A DNA stretch of 30,562 bases from an uncultured Lachnospiraceae bacterium (lineage in GTDB: Bacteria > Bacillota_A > Clostridia > Lachnospirales > Lachnospiraceae), in contig CAJUFW010000019.1 of assembly GCA_910585655.1 (NCBI GenBank), positions 1 to 30,562 of the forward strand, in the 5' to 3' direction. Position 1 is the stretch's first letter, and the number at the start of each line of letters is the position of its first letter. The translations under genes were made by a program, and so were the position numbers. Under the pieces are notes generated by a model, which was not told the DNA's origin, did not search any database, and saw nothing but the letters and a program-made list of their open reading frames with translations. Positions 24,222-30,562 of the stretch are shown piece after piece.

Positions 24222-25202
24222 TTACATTCCTCCCTTCCGGAAAACAGCGTAAAAGCCGTACATCGTACAGGCAACTACCATACCGACACAAATATTTAAA
24301 GGTAAAATCAATCCGGAACTTAAAATCGCTCCTGGAGTTCCCTTTGGAATAAAGGATTCCAGATGATTGGCTCCGGTATAAAATGAATAGCTTTTAGAAA
24401 GTGCATAAAAGCCCAGAGCCGCAATTGAAATCCGTTTGTAGGTTTTATACGTAAAAAAGCGTTCCGTTTTGGCAAATCCAAAGGCATTCAAATACAAAAT
24501 CAGCCCGGCGCCGATGATAGCGCCGCCGGAAAAGCCGCCGCCTGGGGAAAGATGCCCGTTTAAGATGACATAAATCCCGAAAATAATAATCGGCGGAACC
24601 AATACTTTCGCTACCTTTTGTAAAATCGCGTCGTTTTTTGGCTCATAAATCCGGTCGTTTTCTTCCGCCTTTTCCTGTGTCTGATTCCCTTTTCCGCTCT
24701 TGTCAAGGCGCAGTAAAATCATCACCGCAGCCGCAGCCACAAACAATACATGAGACTCTCCTAGCGTATCAAACGCACGATAATCCAAAATCATACCGGT
24801 TACGATATTGACGGCGCCCGTCTCCTGCAGACCCTTTTCAATATAGCGCGCCGCTACTTCGTTGTTGTCCGGGTTATGCGCGTCCCCAAAACTTGGCAGA
24901 TAAGAAACCGTATACAATAAAGTTCCAATGATAACTACACAGATAAACACGGCAAATACGGTGTATAGCTTGTGGAACAGCTTCATTCCCCTTCCTAACG
25001 TCCAATGCCGGTACATATCATAAAGCTTTTGTTTTTCCCCTTCTACCGGAGCCCAAATATCCTCCGGTACGATGGCAATGGTCTTGTCCTCTTCTACCCG
25101 TACCTGCTCCTCCTGTTCCTCCTGAGGCTTTTCTTCTCCGTTGACAAAGCAAAGGAGGCGGTACCAAAGGGTAGTTTCATAATCCTTTCTAAGCTTACTC
25201 AT
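24222..25202 (-). CDS. mrpB: Fused MbhE-like and MrpB (MnhB) subunit
   Basis: A 326-residue protein, much longer than ordinary MrpB (about 140). The first 85 residues are a charged cytosolic segment with a run of Glu/Gln (EEKPQEEQEEQ). One membrane helix follows, then an MbhE/MrpA-tail-like part: ETGAVNIVTGMILDYRAFDTLGES at about 127-150 with its FDTLGE motif and helix. After a soluble linker (about 168-193) the MnhB domain begins (KVLVPPIIIFGIYVILNGHLSPGGGFSGG), four helices to the end. So it joins a module that is the C-terminal end of MrpA in Bacillus to MrpB. The start overlaps the upstream gene by ATGA and the gene ends one base before mrpC. Confidence 0.88.
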   Translation of the reverse strand: MSKLRKDYETTLWYRLLCFVNGEEKPQEEQEEQVRVEEDKTIAIVPEDIWAPVEGEKQKLYDMYRHWTLGRGMKLFHKLYTVFAVFICVVIIGTLLYTVSYLPSFGDAHNPDNNEVAARYIEKGLQETGAVNIVTGMILDYRAFDTLGESHVLFVAAAAVMILLRLDKSGKGNQTQEKAEENDRIYEPKNDAILQKVAKVLVPPIIIFGIYVILNGHLSPGGGFSGGAIIGAGLILYLNAFGFAKTERFFTYKTYKRISIAALGFYALSKSYSFYTGANHLESFIPKGTPGAILSSGLILPLNICVGMVVACTMYGFYAVFRKGGM

Positions 25203-25534
25203 GATTTTTCATTCTCCTCTATTTTGCCCACGCGATACACTTCGTCGGTTTCATGCGCTTCGTCAATCTCATGCGCTTCGTCAATCGCACGCGATTCATC
25301 AATCGCGTGGATTTTCTTTAGGGTAACGAAGAACAGGATACTGGTCACACCCGCTCCTACGGCGGCTTCGGTAATCGCCAGATCCGGGGACTGTAAGCAA
25401 ATCCAAATAATCGACATTACCAGGCTGAACGCCATATAAATAATCAAGGAGGTCAGCAGATTTTTGGTAATGGATACCGAAACAGCGCAGACAATCAAAA
25501 ACAGCAGCAGCAACATCATCAGCTCTTTATTCAC
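25199..25534 (-). CDS. MbhD/DUF4040-type subunit (separate piece of MrpA)
   Basis: A 111-residue membrane protein with three helices. The conserved SPDLAITEAAVGAGVTSILFF (about 49-69) is the DUF4040/MbhD signature, including the Glu in the middle of the helix that is thought to lie on the ion path. In canonical Mrp this piece is fused near the MrpA C-terminus; here it is free, as in Mbh. The C-terminal 35 residues are a charged cytosolic tail made of repeated hexapeptides (AIDEAHE-like) from an 18-base tandem repeat. Both ends overlap neighbours by four bases (ATGA). Confidence 0.9.
   Translation of the reverse strand: MNKELMMLLLLFLIVCAVSVSITKNLLTSLIIYMAFSLVMSIIWICLQSPDLAITEAAVGAGVTSILFFVTLKKIHAIDESRAIDEAHEIDEAHETDEVYRVGKIEENEKS
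25233..25304 (-). repeat. Four 18-base tandem repeats inside the MbhD-like gene
   Basis: TCATGCGCTTCGTCAATC occurs twice without change at 25251-25268 and 25269-25286. Diverged units flank it at 25233-25250 and 25287-25304. The 18-base period keeps frame and codes for a repeating acidic hexapeptide (IDEAHE, IDEAHE, TDEVYR and similar) in the cytosolic tail. The two identical units suggest recent slippage. Confidence 0.85.
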
Positions 25535-25854
25535 CGCTTCTCCACCTCACATTCCTTTTTTACATCCTCGTCGGTCGTCACCTCCAGCCGGGCAATCAAG
25601 TGGCTGGATACCGGACCGGCAAACCAGAAAAACAAAATAACCAGCAAATACTTTAAGGAATCCATCTTCCATCCAATCAGAATAATACAGCCTAGCAGCA
25701 CAAACAGGATACCAAGAGAATCGCAGAGCGCCGCCGCGTGCATCCGATTAAGGATAAAATGCAGGCTGTTTACACCGAACAAAGCCGTACCCACAAAAAA
25801 CAGCCCTGCTAAGATACAAAGGGCTGCTATGATAAAACGAATCCATTCTAACAT
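25531..25854 (-). CDS. mrpG: Mrp subunit G (MnhG/MbhC-like)
   Basis: A 107-residue protein with three membrane helices. It has NRMHAAALCDSLGI (usual form RLHAATKATTLG) and FFWFAGPVSSHLIAR (usual FLFLTAPVSAHMLAR), which identify MrpG. It starts one base after the mrpF stop and overlaps the next gene by four. It sits in the membrane scaffold with E and F. Confidence 0.92.
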   Translation of the reverse strand: MLEWIRFIIAALCILAGLFFVGTALFGVNSLHFILNRMHAAALCDSLGILFVLLGCIILIGWKMDSLKYLLVILFFWFAGPVSSHLIARLEVTTDEDVKKECEVEKR

Positions 25855-25855
25855 T

Positions 25856-26221
25856 TCAACCTTCCTCCTTCTCTTGTGCTGATCCGGCTTTTTCTAAATC
25901 ATCCAACCGGGTTTTCTGTTCCTCTTGTTTTTTTCGTTCTGCGTAAACACCCATATAAATTTTACAAAGAACGATTACTGCCAAAAAGCTGATCATCGCA
26001 TAAATCAGGCAGATATCTACCAGATAGCTTTCATTTTGAATCACAGCCAGCACAGCGACCGCCATCATGGTAATCGATCCGATCATATTGACGGAAATGA
26101 TCCGGTCTGTAATTTTCGGCCCCCGAATCGCCCTGATGAATGCCAGGAAGATCATCACGATCAGAACCGTCATCACCGCCATTAAAAAATAGCCGGATAC
26201 CTGCTCTAAAGTTTCGCTCAT
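25856..26221 (-). CDS. mrpF: Mrp subunit F (MnhF/MbhB-like)
   Basis: A 121-residue protein with three helices and a charged C-terminal tail rich in Lys, Glu and Gln. The MrpF signature RAIRGPKITDRIISVNMIG (about 30-48) is clear, followed by VDICLIYAMISFLAVIV with the conserved Asp. Overlaps mrpE by ATGA and leads into mrpG after one base. Confidence 0.93.
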   Translation of the reverse strand: MSETLEQVSGYFLMAVMTVLIVMIFLAFIRAIRGPKITDRIISVNMIGSITMMAVAVLAVIQNESYLVDICLIYAMISFLAVIVLCKIYMGVYAERKKQEEQKTRLDDLEKAGSAQEKEEG

Positions 26222-26682
26222 ACCATTCCCTCCATCCTACGCAGCAATGCGACAAACACCGAATTTTCAATCCCATCCGCCAGCTCTTTATCCAGGCAAT
26301 GAACGACAAATTCGTCTCCTTCTAAAGTAACGGTAATCGTCCCCGGCGTCAGGGTAATCGAATTTGCCAGCACCACCCGCGCGGTATCGGTTTTCAGCCC
26401 CGGTCGGAACGTCACCAAAAGCGGCTCTACTTCATATTTTGCCGAATACAGCAGCTTTGTAGTCTGGATATTTGCCTTAAAAATCTCCCGTAACAGCACC
26501 AGAAAATACAACAGCATCTGCGGCAGCAGCCGAATCGCCTTTAATGTCGTCTGCGGGCGGTAATCCATAAATTTGATCACAAAAAAATCCAGAGCCGCCG
26601 CAATCACCAGACCAAACAGCACGATCTCCAACGTAACTTTCCCGTTGAAGATAATCCATAGCGCCAGAAAAATCAGGTACAT
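26218..26682 (-). CDS. mrpE: Mrp subunit E (MnhE/MbhA-like), first gene of the operon
   Basis: A 154-residue protein with two or three membrane helices and a soluble C-terminal domain. RPQTTLKAIRLLPQMLLYF and the stretch LANSITLTPGTITVTLEGDEF are MrpE hallmarks. ATG 26682 is chosen: AAGGAGGAGG lies five bases before it, and the longer open frame to 26742 would begin inside the promoter. It heads the ten-gene unit, as mbhA does in Mbh operons. Confidence 0.94.
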   Translation of the reverse strand: MYLIFLALWIIFNGKVTLEIVLFGLVIAAALDFFVIKFMDYRPQTTLKAIRLLPQMLLYFLVLLREIFKANIQTTKLLYSAKYEVEPLLVTFRPGLKTDTARVVLANSITLTPGTITVTLEGDEFVVHCLDKELADGIENSVFVALLRRMEGMV

Positions 26683-26730
26683 CCCATCCTCCTCCTTGCA
26701 GTTTATGAAAATTTTACAAAATACCCCCTT

Positions 26731-26759
26731 ACTATAAATCAAAGAATGCTATTTGTCAA
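26731..26759 (-). promoter_or_regulatory. Promoter for the Mrp/Mbh-like operon
   Basis: TTGACA (26759-26754), exactly 17 bases, TATAGT (26736-26731). Transcription should start near 26724, giving a leader of about 40 bases before mrpE. It lies just downstream of the terminator of the carboxypeptidase gene. I see no other promoter within the ten genes, whose ends overlap or nearly touch. Confidence 0.8.
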
Positions 26760-26786
26760 TCTCAAACCTTCTTATTAAAAGGGAGC

Positions 26787-26839
26787 TGGAAAAAGGTTGC
26801 TACCGGCAGCGAATATACGCTTTTGGTAACAACCTTTTT
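26787..26839 (-). terminator. Terminator after the D-Ala-D-Ala carboxypeptidase
   Basis: On the minus strand GGTTGTTACC (26834-26825) pairs with GGTAGCAACC (26804-26795) with one G-U pair and a 20-base loop, extended by A-U pairs, then TTTTTCC. It begins directly after the stop codon and isolates the Mrp promoter from readthrough. Confidence 0.8.
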
Positions 26840-28141
26840 TCATTGCCCTAAAAACAGCCTCCAAACCGCGGATAAGTAATCTCTGTAGCAAAGCGGCTGC
26901 GGCTGTGCCTGCGCTTCTACCGGCAGACTGCCAATCCATTCTCCGCCTGCATAATAGTCAACGCTTCCAAATTCCTGAGTAGAAACTGTGTCGTTTCCTC
27001 CCTTTGAAACCAAAGTATCCGGTATCTTGCAGACAGCAAACAACCGTTCTTCCGGAGCTGCCATAACGGATAATTCTCCCTCCTGCGCAAGAGGAAGCCG
27101 ATCGGTTTGATAGCCGGATAGTCGGCAGTCAGGAATGGCGACAAGCTGGTCGGAGGGGTCGATCAGACGAAAATGTGAGAATCCATAATTCATCAGTCTG
27201 GTCGTATCCACCCATTTATAATTTTTACTTGGAGGCCAGCCGCAAGCCAGAACAGCAGCAATCAATGTCGTCTCTTCCCGACTGGCAGCTCCCACATAGC
27301 AGTATCCGGCTTGATTGGTAAAGCCTGTTTTTCCGCTTAGCGCTCCTTCCATCATCGTCAGCAAAGCATTGTGGTTATTGCAGTGATAGCTTCGCTTTCC
27401 TTCTACATCATGAAAAGAATAGGAACTCGCTCTGGTGATCTCCAAAAACTCTTCTCGTTTGGGAGATTCCGTAATACAATAACGCATAATAGCTGCCAAA
27501 TCTTTGGCTGTCGTATGGTGGTTTCCCCCCTCGTCCTGTCCGTCAAGCCCGTTTGGAGTGACAAAGTGGGAATTTTCACAGCCAAGTTCGGCTGCCTTCC
27601 GGTTCATTTCCTTGGCAAATTCCTCTACCGATCCGGCAGCATATTCGGCTAATACTACGGCGCAATCGTTAAAGGATTCTAGCATCAGGGCATAGAGCAT
27701 ATCCCTGACATAAAATTTCTGTCCGCTTCGCATCCCCAAATGCACCTTAGGCTGACCGGCTGCTTTTCCGGAAGCTTCTGCCACCGCATCCAGGTCACAC
27801 TGCTCTAAAATTAAAATACAGGTTAAAATTTTGGTTGTGCTGGCATTTGCCAACTCTTTCGTTCCGTTTTTTTCATATAAAACCCGTCCGGTTTCGGCGT
27901 CCATCAGTACCGCTGCCCCGGCGTAAAGCTCACTTGCCAAAAGAACCGCTGTCTCGGTAGTCTGACTGTCGGCTGTCTGTACAAACTCCGATAAAGCGCC
28001 GGCAGATACGGGCTTGCTGCTTTCGGTCTTTTTCCACGGCATCTCTGCCGAACGAATACTATATAAAAGCAAAAGCAGCGCCAGTCCGGCGGCTATCAGA
28101 CCTATTTTGGGCAAAAATGCTTGTATACGAAACGTCCTCAT
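26840..28141 (-). CDS. D-alanyl-D-alanine carboxypeptidase (peptidase S11)
   Basis: A 433-residue penicillin-binding protein of the DacF/DacB kind that trims the last D-Ala from cell wall peptides. A signal or anchor segment runs from about 11 to 30. Active-site motifs are complete: S101-T-T-K104, S156-F-N158 and K271-T-G273. The C-terminal domain is smaller beta-rich and ends with an amphipathic CYRDYLSAVWRLFLGQ that could hold the protein to the membrane. It follows scpB after 62 bases, a pairing seen in clostridia and possibly linked to sporulation. A terminator comes directly after. Confidence 0.92.
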   Translation of the reverse strand: MRTFRIQAFLPKIGLIAAGLALLLLLYSIRSAEMPWKKTESSKPVSAGALSEFVQTADSQTTETAVLLASELYAGAAVLMDAETGRVLYEKNGTKELANASTTKILTCILILEQCDLDAVAEASGKAAGQPKVHLGMRSGQKFYVRDMLYALMLESFNDCAVVLAEYAAGSVEEFAKEMNRKAAELGCENSHFVTPNGLDGQDEGGNHHTTAKDLAAIMRYCITESPKREEFLEITRASSYSFHDVEGKRSYHCNNHNALLTMMEGALSGKTGFTNQAGYCYVGAASREETTLIAAVLACGWPPSKNYKWVDTTRLMNYGFSHFRLIDPSDQLVAIPDCRLSGYQTDRLPLAQEGELSVMAAPEERLFAVCKIPDTLVSKGGNDTVSTQEFGSVDYYAGGEWIGSLPVEAQAQPQPLCYRDYLSAVWRLFLGQ

Positions 28142-28203
28142 ACGAGCCTCGCTTTATTTTTTCTTCATTATATGCAGCAGCAGCCCCAATACATTCCCGG
28201 TTC

Positions 28204-28770
28204 TTATTGGATTTGCCGGCTCGCCTCTTTTTCTGCCTCCTGCTTAAAATCTGCCACCTGTTCCGGCTCCGGCGCAGGAAGCTCCTCTAAGGACTGTACT
28301 CCAAAGCTTCTTAAAAACTCCTCTGTCGTACCAAAGACGATCGGTCTTCCCGGTGCCTCCAGCCTTCCGACCTCACAGACTAAGTTGTACTCGATCAGCT
28401 TATTGACTGCATGATCACACTTTACCCCGCGGATGGCTTCAATTTCCTGTCTGGTAATCGGCTGCTTGTAAGCGATAATCGAAAGCGTTTCTAATAACAC
28501 CTCCGTCAATACCTGCTTTTTCGGAACATGAGCAATCTTTATCAGTGTTTCATACATAGGGGCGGCAGTACACATCTGAAAGGAACCATCTAACTCAATA
28601 ATCTGGATGCCTCTGCCCTGCCGACGGTATTGTTCCATCATCGTATGCAATTTCTCCCTGACTACCTCGCTCTCCTGACCGAGCGCCTCTGCCATCCGCT
28701 CTAGTTCCACTGCCTCTCCCATCGTAAACAAAATCGCTTCCAACTGCGCTTCCAACTGATCAAGCTCCAT
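28204..28770 (-). CDS. scpB: Segregation and condensation protein B
   Basis: A 188-residue protein of two winged-helix domains that binds the ScpA C-terminus in the SMC condensin. LEAILFTMGEAVELERMAEALG opens the first domain, and TLSIIAYKQPITRQEIEAIRG and GRPIVFGTTEEFLRSFG are typical ScpB stretches. I choose ATG 28770, since GAGGAGGAG lies four bases ahead; a TTG five codons earlier sits on that ribosome site. The C-terminal tail is acidic. It begins 19 bases after scpA. Confidence 0.95.
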   Translation of the reverse strand: MELDQLEAQLEAILFTMGEAVELERMAEALGQESEVVREKLHTMMEQYRRQGRGIQIIELDGSFQMCTAAPMYETLIKIAHVPKKQVLTEVLLETLSIIAYKQPITRQEIEAIRGVKCDHAVNKLIEYNLVCEVGRLEAPGRPIVFGTTEEFLRSFGVQSLEELPAPEPEQVADFKQEAEKEASRQIQ

Positions 28771-28789
28771 ATGACTCCTCCTCAAACGA

Positions 28790-29575
28790 TCAATATTCTG
28801 TCAGGGTATATCCTGGATCGGCAGACTGGGCGTCTGGCAGATAGATAATCTGGATATCCTCAAACAATTCCTCCTGCCGGATCTGTACCCGCCCCATTTT
28901 GATTAGCTCTAACACCGCCAAAAAGGTGACAATCGTATGCAGCTTACTAAAAGTCTGCCCTAAAACTGCTCGAAAGCTAAATTGCCCCTGCTGCCTGCCC
29001 CATTCCTCTAAACGCTGAATCTGATCCGCAAGGTTGACCTCCTCCTGACGGATTTCTCCAAAGCTGCTGCGGATCGGATCCACCTTGTCCACCTGTCTGC
29101 GAATCACCGAACGGAAAATCCCCTGCAACTTGGCTAAAGTCAGATCCCCCAACAATTCTTCTAAAGAAATTTCCTCCTTGTAGGCGGCTACCTCCGGCGG
29201 AATGGTAGCCGCTTTGTAAAGCTGTCTGTCCGCGTCCAACTGCAGATCCTTTAGCTCATACGCCATATGCTGATAGAGCTTGTACTCCAATAAGCGCTCT
29301 ACCAACTCTAATCTTGGATCCTGCTCCTCCTCTGGGAGCGATTCTTCCACCGGAAGCAACATCTTGGATTTGATACGGAGCAAGGTAGCTGCCATTACCA
29401 GAAATTCACTCATCACATCCAGATCCGTTTCCTTCATCGCCTGTACATAGGACAGATACTGATCGGTAATTTCCGCAATCGGAATATCATAAATATCTAT
29501 TTTGTTTTTCTCTATCAGATGAAGCAGCAAATCAAGCGGTCCCTCAAACGCTTCCAGCTTTACCGGAATTCCCAT
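28790..29575 (-). CDS. scpA: Segregation and condensation protein A
   Basis: A 261-residue kleisin of the SMC-ScpAB complex. The N-terminus has the signature FEGPLDLLLHLIEKNKIDIY and DIPIAEITDQYLSYV, which contacts the SMC neck. FLAVLELIKMGRVQIRQEELFEDI at the C-terminus is the winged helix that contacts the SMC head. AAGGAGAG sits eight bases ahead of ATG 29575. The first 32 bases overlap the end of the metallophosphoesterase gene in another frame. Confidence 0.96.
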   Translation of the reverse strand: MGIPVKLEAFEGPLDLLLHLIEKNKIDIYDIPIAEITDQYLSYVQAMKETDLDVMSEFLVMAATLLRIKSKMLLPVEESLPEEEQDPRLELVERLLEYKLYQHMAYELKDLQLDADRQLYKAATIPPEVAAYKEEISLEELLGDLTLAKLQGIFRSVIRRQVDKVDPIRSSFGEIRQEEVNLADQIQRLEEWGRQQGQFSFRAVLGQTFSKLHTIVTFLAVLELIKMGRVQIRQEELFEDIQIIYLPDAQSADPGYTLTEY

Positions 29576-30392
29576 ATGCCTCTCTCCTTCTTTCTACCGC
29601 CAGTTCCACGCAGGTCAGCTCCGGCGGATTAAAAATCCGCACCCGCGGCGTATGCACGCCCAGCCCGCAGGAAACGATCATCTTTGCTCCCTGCTTTCCC
29701 TGATACAACCCTCCGGAGTAAGGGGGAAACGGCAGATAATCCGGCCCGATCACGCCGCCGATTCCAGGAAGTCTCATCACTCCGCCGTGAAAATGCCCGG
29801 ATAGTACCAAGTCCGCTCCCCATGCTTCATACGTCGAAAAATAATTCGGATGGTGCGCCAGCAAAATATGGCAAAGACCATCCGGACGCTCTTTCGGATA
29901 ACAAGAAAGCTTTCTTACCATCTCGGAAAGCGGATACTGCACTCTCCTTCCTTTGGGATACCAGACTTGTTCCAGACAAAGACCATGCAGCATCAGCTTC
30001 TGCCCGTCCCGTACGAGCGCCGCGCTGGCATCTTCTAAAAAACATACACCCCTGGCTTCTAATCTGCTTCGATAAGCGGCAATCGCTTCCGGCAATGTTT
30101 TTCCTTCATGATTTCCATAGGCATAAAATACCCGGTATTTTCCTGCCAGCCCGGCAATGAACGCTTCTGCTTCCGGCAGTCTTGTTTTTCCGAACTTTTC
30201 TTTTTCCAGAAAGCCGACCATCATATCCCCGCCAATTAAAATGGCGTCCGGTCGTTCTGCCGCAATCCGTTCCGGCAGAAGCGGAGTGACGCAGCCGTGT
30301 AAATCAGTCAAAAAAAGCAGCTTATAGCCCCAAAAAGCCTGCGGAAGATTCTTTAAGTGAATCTGATAACGTCTTACGATCATGTTTTTCAT
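29544..30392 (-). CDS. YkuE/YaeI-like metallophosphoesterase
   Basis: A 282-residue calcineurin-fold phosphoesterase. Metal-binding motifs occur in order: TDLHG (29-33), GGD (54-56), GNHE (about 94-97), AHHP and GHFHGG. The spacing fits the YkuE/YaeI subgroup, whose members act on lipid or wall substrates. The N-terminus has no clear signal or membrane anchor, unlike some relatives, so it may be cytosolic. The substrate is unknown. ATG 30392 is chosen, with another ATG three codons later; the ribosome site GAGAGG is 16 bases away, rather far. It is the first gene behind the promoter at 30463-30491 and overlaps scpA by 32 bases. Confidence 0.85.
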   Translation of the reverse strand: MKNMIVRRYQIHLKNLPQAFWGYKLLFLTDLHGCVTPLLPERIAAERPDAILIGGDMMVGFLEKEKFGKTRLPEAEAFIAGLAGKYRVFYAYGNHEGKTLPEAIAAYRSRLEARGVCFLEDASAALVRDGQKLMLHGLCLEQVWYPKGRRVQYPLSEMVRKLSCYPKERPDGLCHILLAHHPNYFSTYEAWGADLVLSGHFHGGVMRLPGIGGVIGPDYLPFPPYSGGLYQGKQGAKMIVSCGLGVHTPRVRIFNPPELTCVELAVERRREAYGNSGKAGSV

Positions 30393-30424
30393 GCTTTTTT
30401 CTTATCAACCTCTCAAAGCAAAGT

Positions 30425-30453
30425 ATACCAGATGGGACATGCCCACCTGGTAT
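30425..30453 (-). promoter_or_regulatory. Hairpin at the 5' end of the scpA operon mRNA
   Basis: ATACCAGATGGG (30425-30436), loop of five bases, CCCACCTGGTAT (30442-30453): twelve pairs with one G-U or mismatch. The predicted transcription start is near 30456, so the mRNA would begin almost directly with this hairpin. No T-run follows on the minus strand, which argues against a terminator. Confidence 0.5.
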
Positions 30454-30462
30454 TGCTATTTT

Positions 30463-30491
30463 AGTATACTCTACTTCCAATTTTCTGTCAA
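30463..30491 (-). promoter_or_regulatory. Promoter for metallophosphoesterase-scpA-scpB-carboxypeptidase
   Basis: TTGACA (30491-30486), exactly 17 bases, TATACT (30468-30463) on the minus strand. It fits consensus at eleven of twelve positions. The 30492-30562 stretch upstream is AT-rich and holds no gene I can support. Confidence 0.82.
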
Positions 30492-30562
30492 TCCAAAAAC
30501 GCCATAGGTCCACGGTAAACGCATGCTTTATAAATAATCTATAAACAAATTTTTCTTCTGTT

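Noticed and set aside
25233..25304. Possible CRISPR array
   Set aside because: Units are 18 bases, directly adjacent without spacers and in frame within a coding gene.
17027..26682. A complete hydrogenase-4, formate hydrogenlyase or complex I operon
   Set aside because: All ten products are membrane ion-module subunits; none shows the [NiFe] site, Fe-S ligands or NuoH-like signature.
26683..26742. Longer mrpE start at 26742
   Set aside because: That start lies between the -35 and -10 boxes; ATG 26682 has an AAGGAGGAGG site.
29684..30160. Plus-strand open frame of 158 codons
   Set aside because: It is antisense to the metallophosphoesterase, whose catalytic motifs are intact on the other strand.
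30322..30513. Minus-strand frame of 63 codons before the metallophosphoesterase
   Set aside because: It spans the promoter and the leader hairpin and overlaps the real gene start, so it is unlikely to be translated.

Overview
This window looks like chromosomal DNA of a low-to-mid GC anaerobic Firmicute, most likely a gut Lachnospiraceae-type Clostridium relative. The evidence is the Gram-positive SRP/16S-maturation block (ylxM-ffh-rpsP-khpA-rimM-trmD), strong AGGAGG-type ribosome binding sites, TTGACA-N17-TATAxT promoters, a YerB-type lipoprotein, a BofC-like protein, a fused chorismate mutase-prephenate dehydratase and scpA-scpB next to a D-Ala-D-Ala carboxypeptidase. The genus cannot be fixed from the sequence. 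I see no tRNA, rRNA, CRISPR array, phage or insertion sequence.

Layout. (1) Positions 1-13522 are almost entirely minus-strand. Read in the direction of transcription: pheA, a small alarmone synthetase and an M50-type membrane protease form one tight cluster behind a promoter at 13564-13592. Then ylxM-ffh-rpsP-khpA follow behind a consensus promoter at 10270-10298 and end at a terminator near 7797-7824. After a palindromic element come rimM-trmD-phoH-ybeY, a YerB-like lipoprotein, a BofC-like membrane protein and two flavoproteins joined by a 4-base overlap; the second runs off the left edge. rplS, the usual neighbour of trmD, is not found here. (2) 13646-17035 is the only plus-strand block: a membrane-anchored DUF5050-like protein and a soluble hybrid histidine kinase with PAS and receiver domains. 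(3) 17027-26759 is a ten-gene minus-strand operon of membrane proteins. Its order matches the ion-translocating half of archaeal membrane-bound hydrogenase (MbhA to MbhH, equal to MrpE-F-G, the split MrpA C-terminus, B, C and D). Where Mbh would continue with hydrogenase subunits, three more NuoL/M/N-like antiporter subunits follow. No redox subunit is present. (4) 26787-30491 is a minus-strand cell-division and wall cluster: metallophosphoesterase, scpA, scpB and D-Ala-D-Ala carboxypeptidase, behind a consensus promoter and ending at a clear terminator.

How the genes work together. The SRP block serves protein targeting, ribosome maturation and tRNA modification; phoH-ybeY extends the RNA-maturation theme. 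The Mrp/Mbh-like operon should form one large membrane complex for Na+/H+ exchange, or the ion-pumping base of a larger complex whose driver is encoded elsewhere. It is the most unusual system in the window because it holds four antiporter-type subunits, all keeping the charged residues needed for ion transfer. Second in interest is the alarmone synthetase with an unassigned C-terminal extension, immediately followed by an M50 protease.
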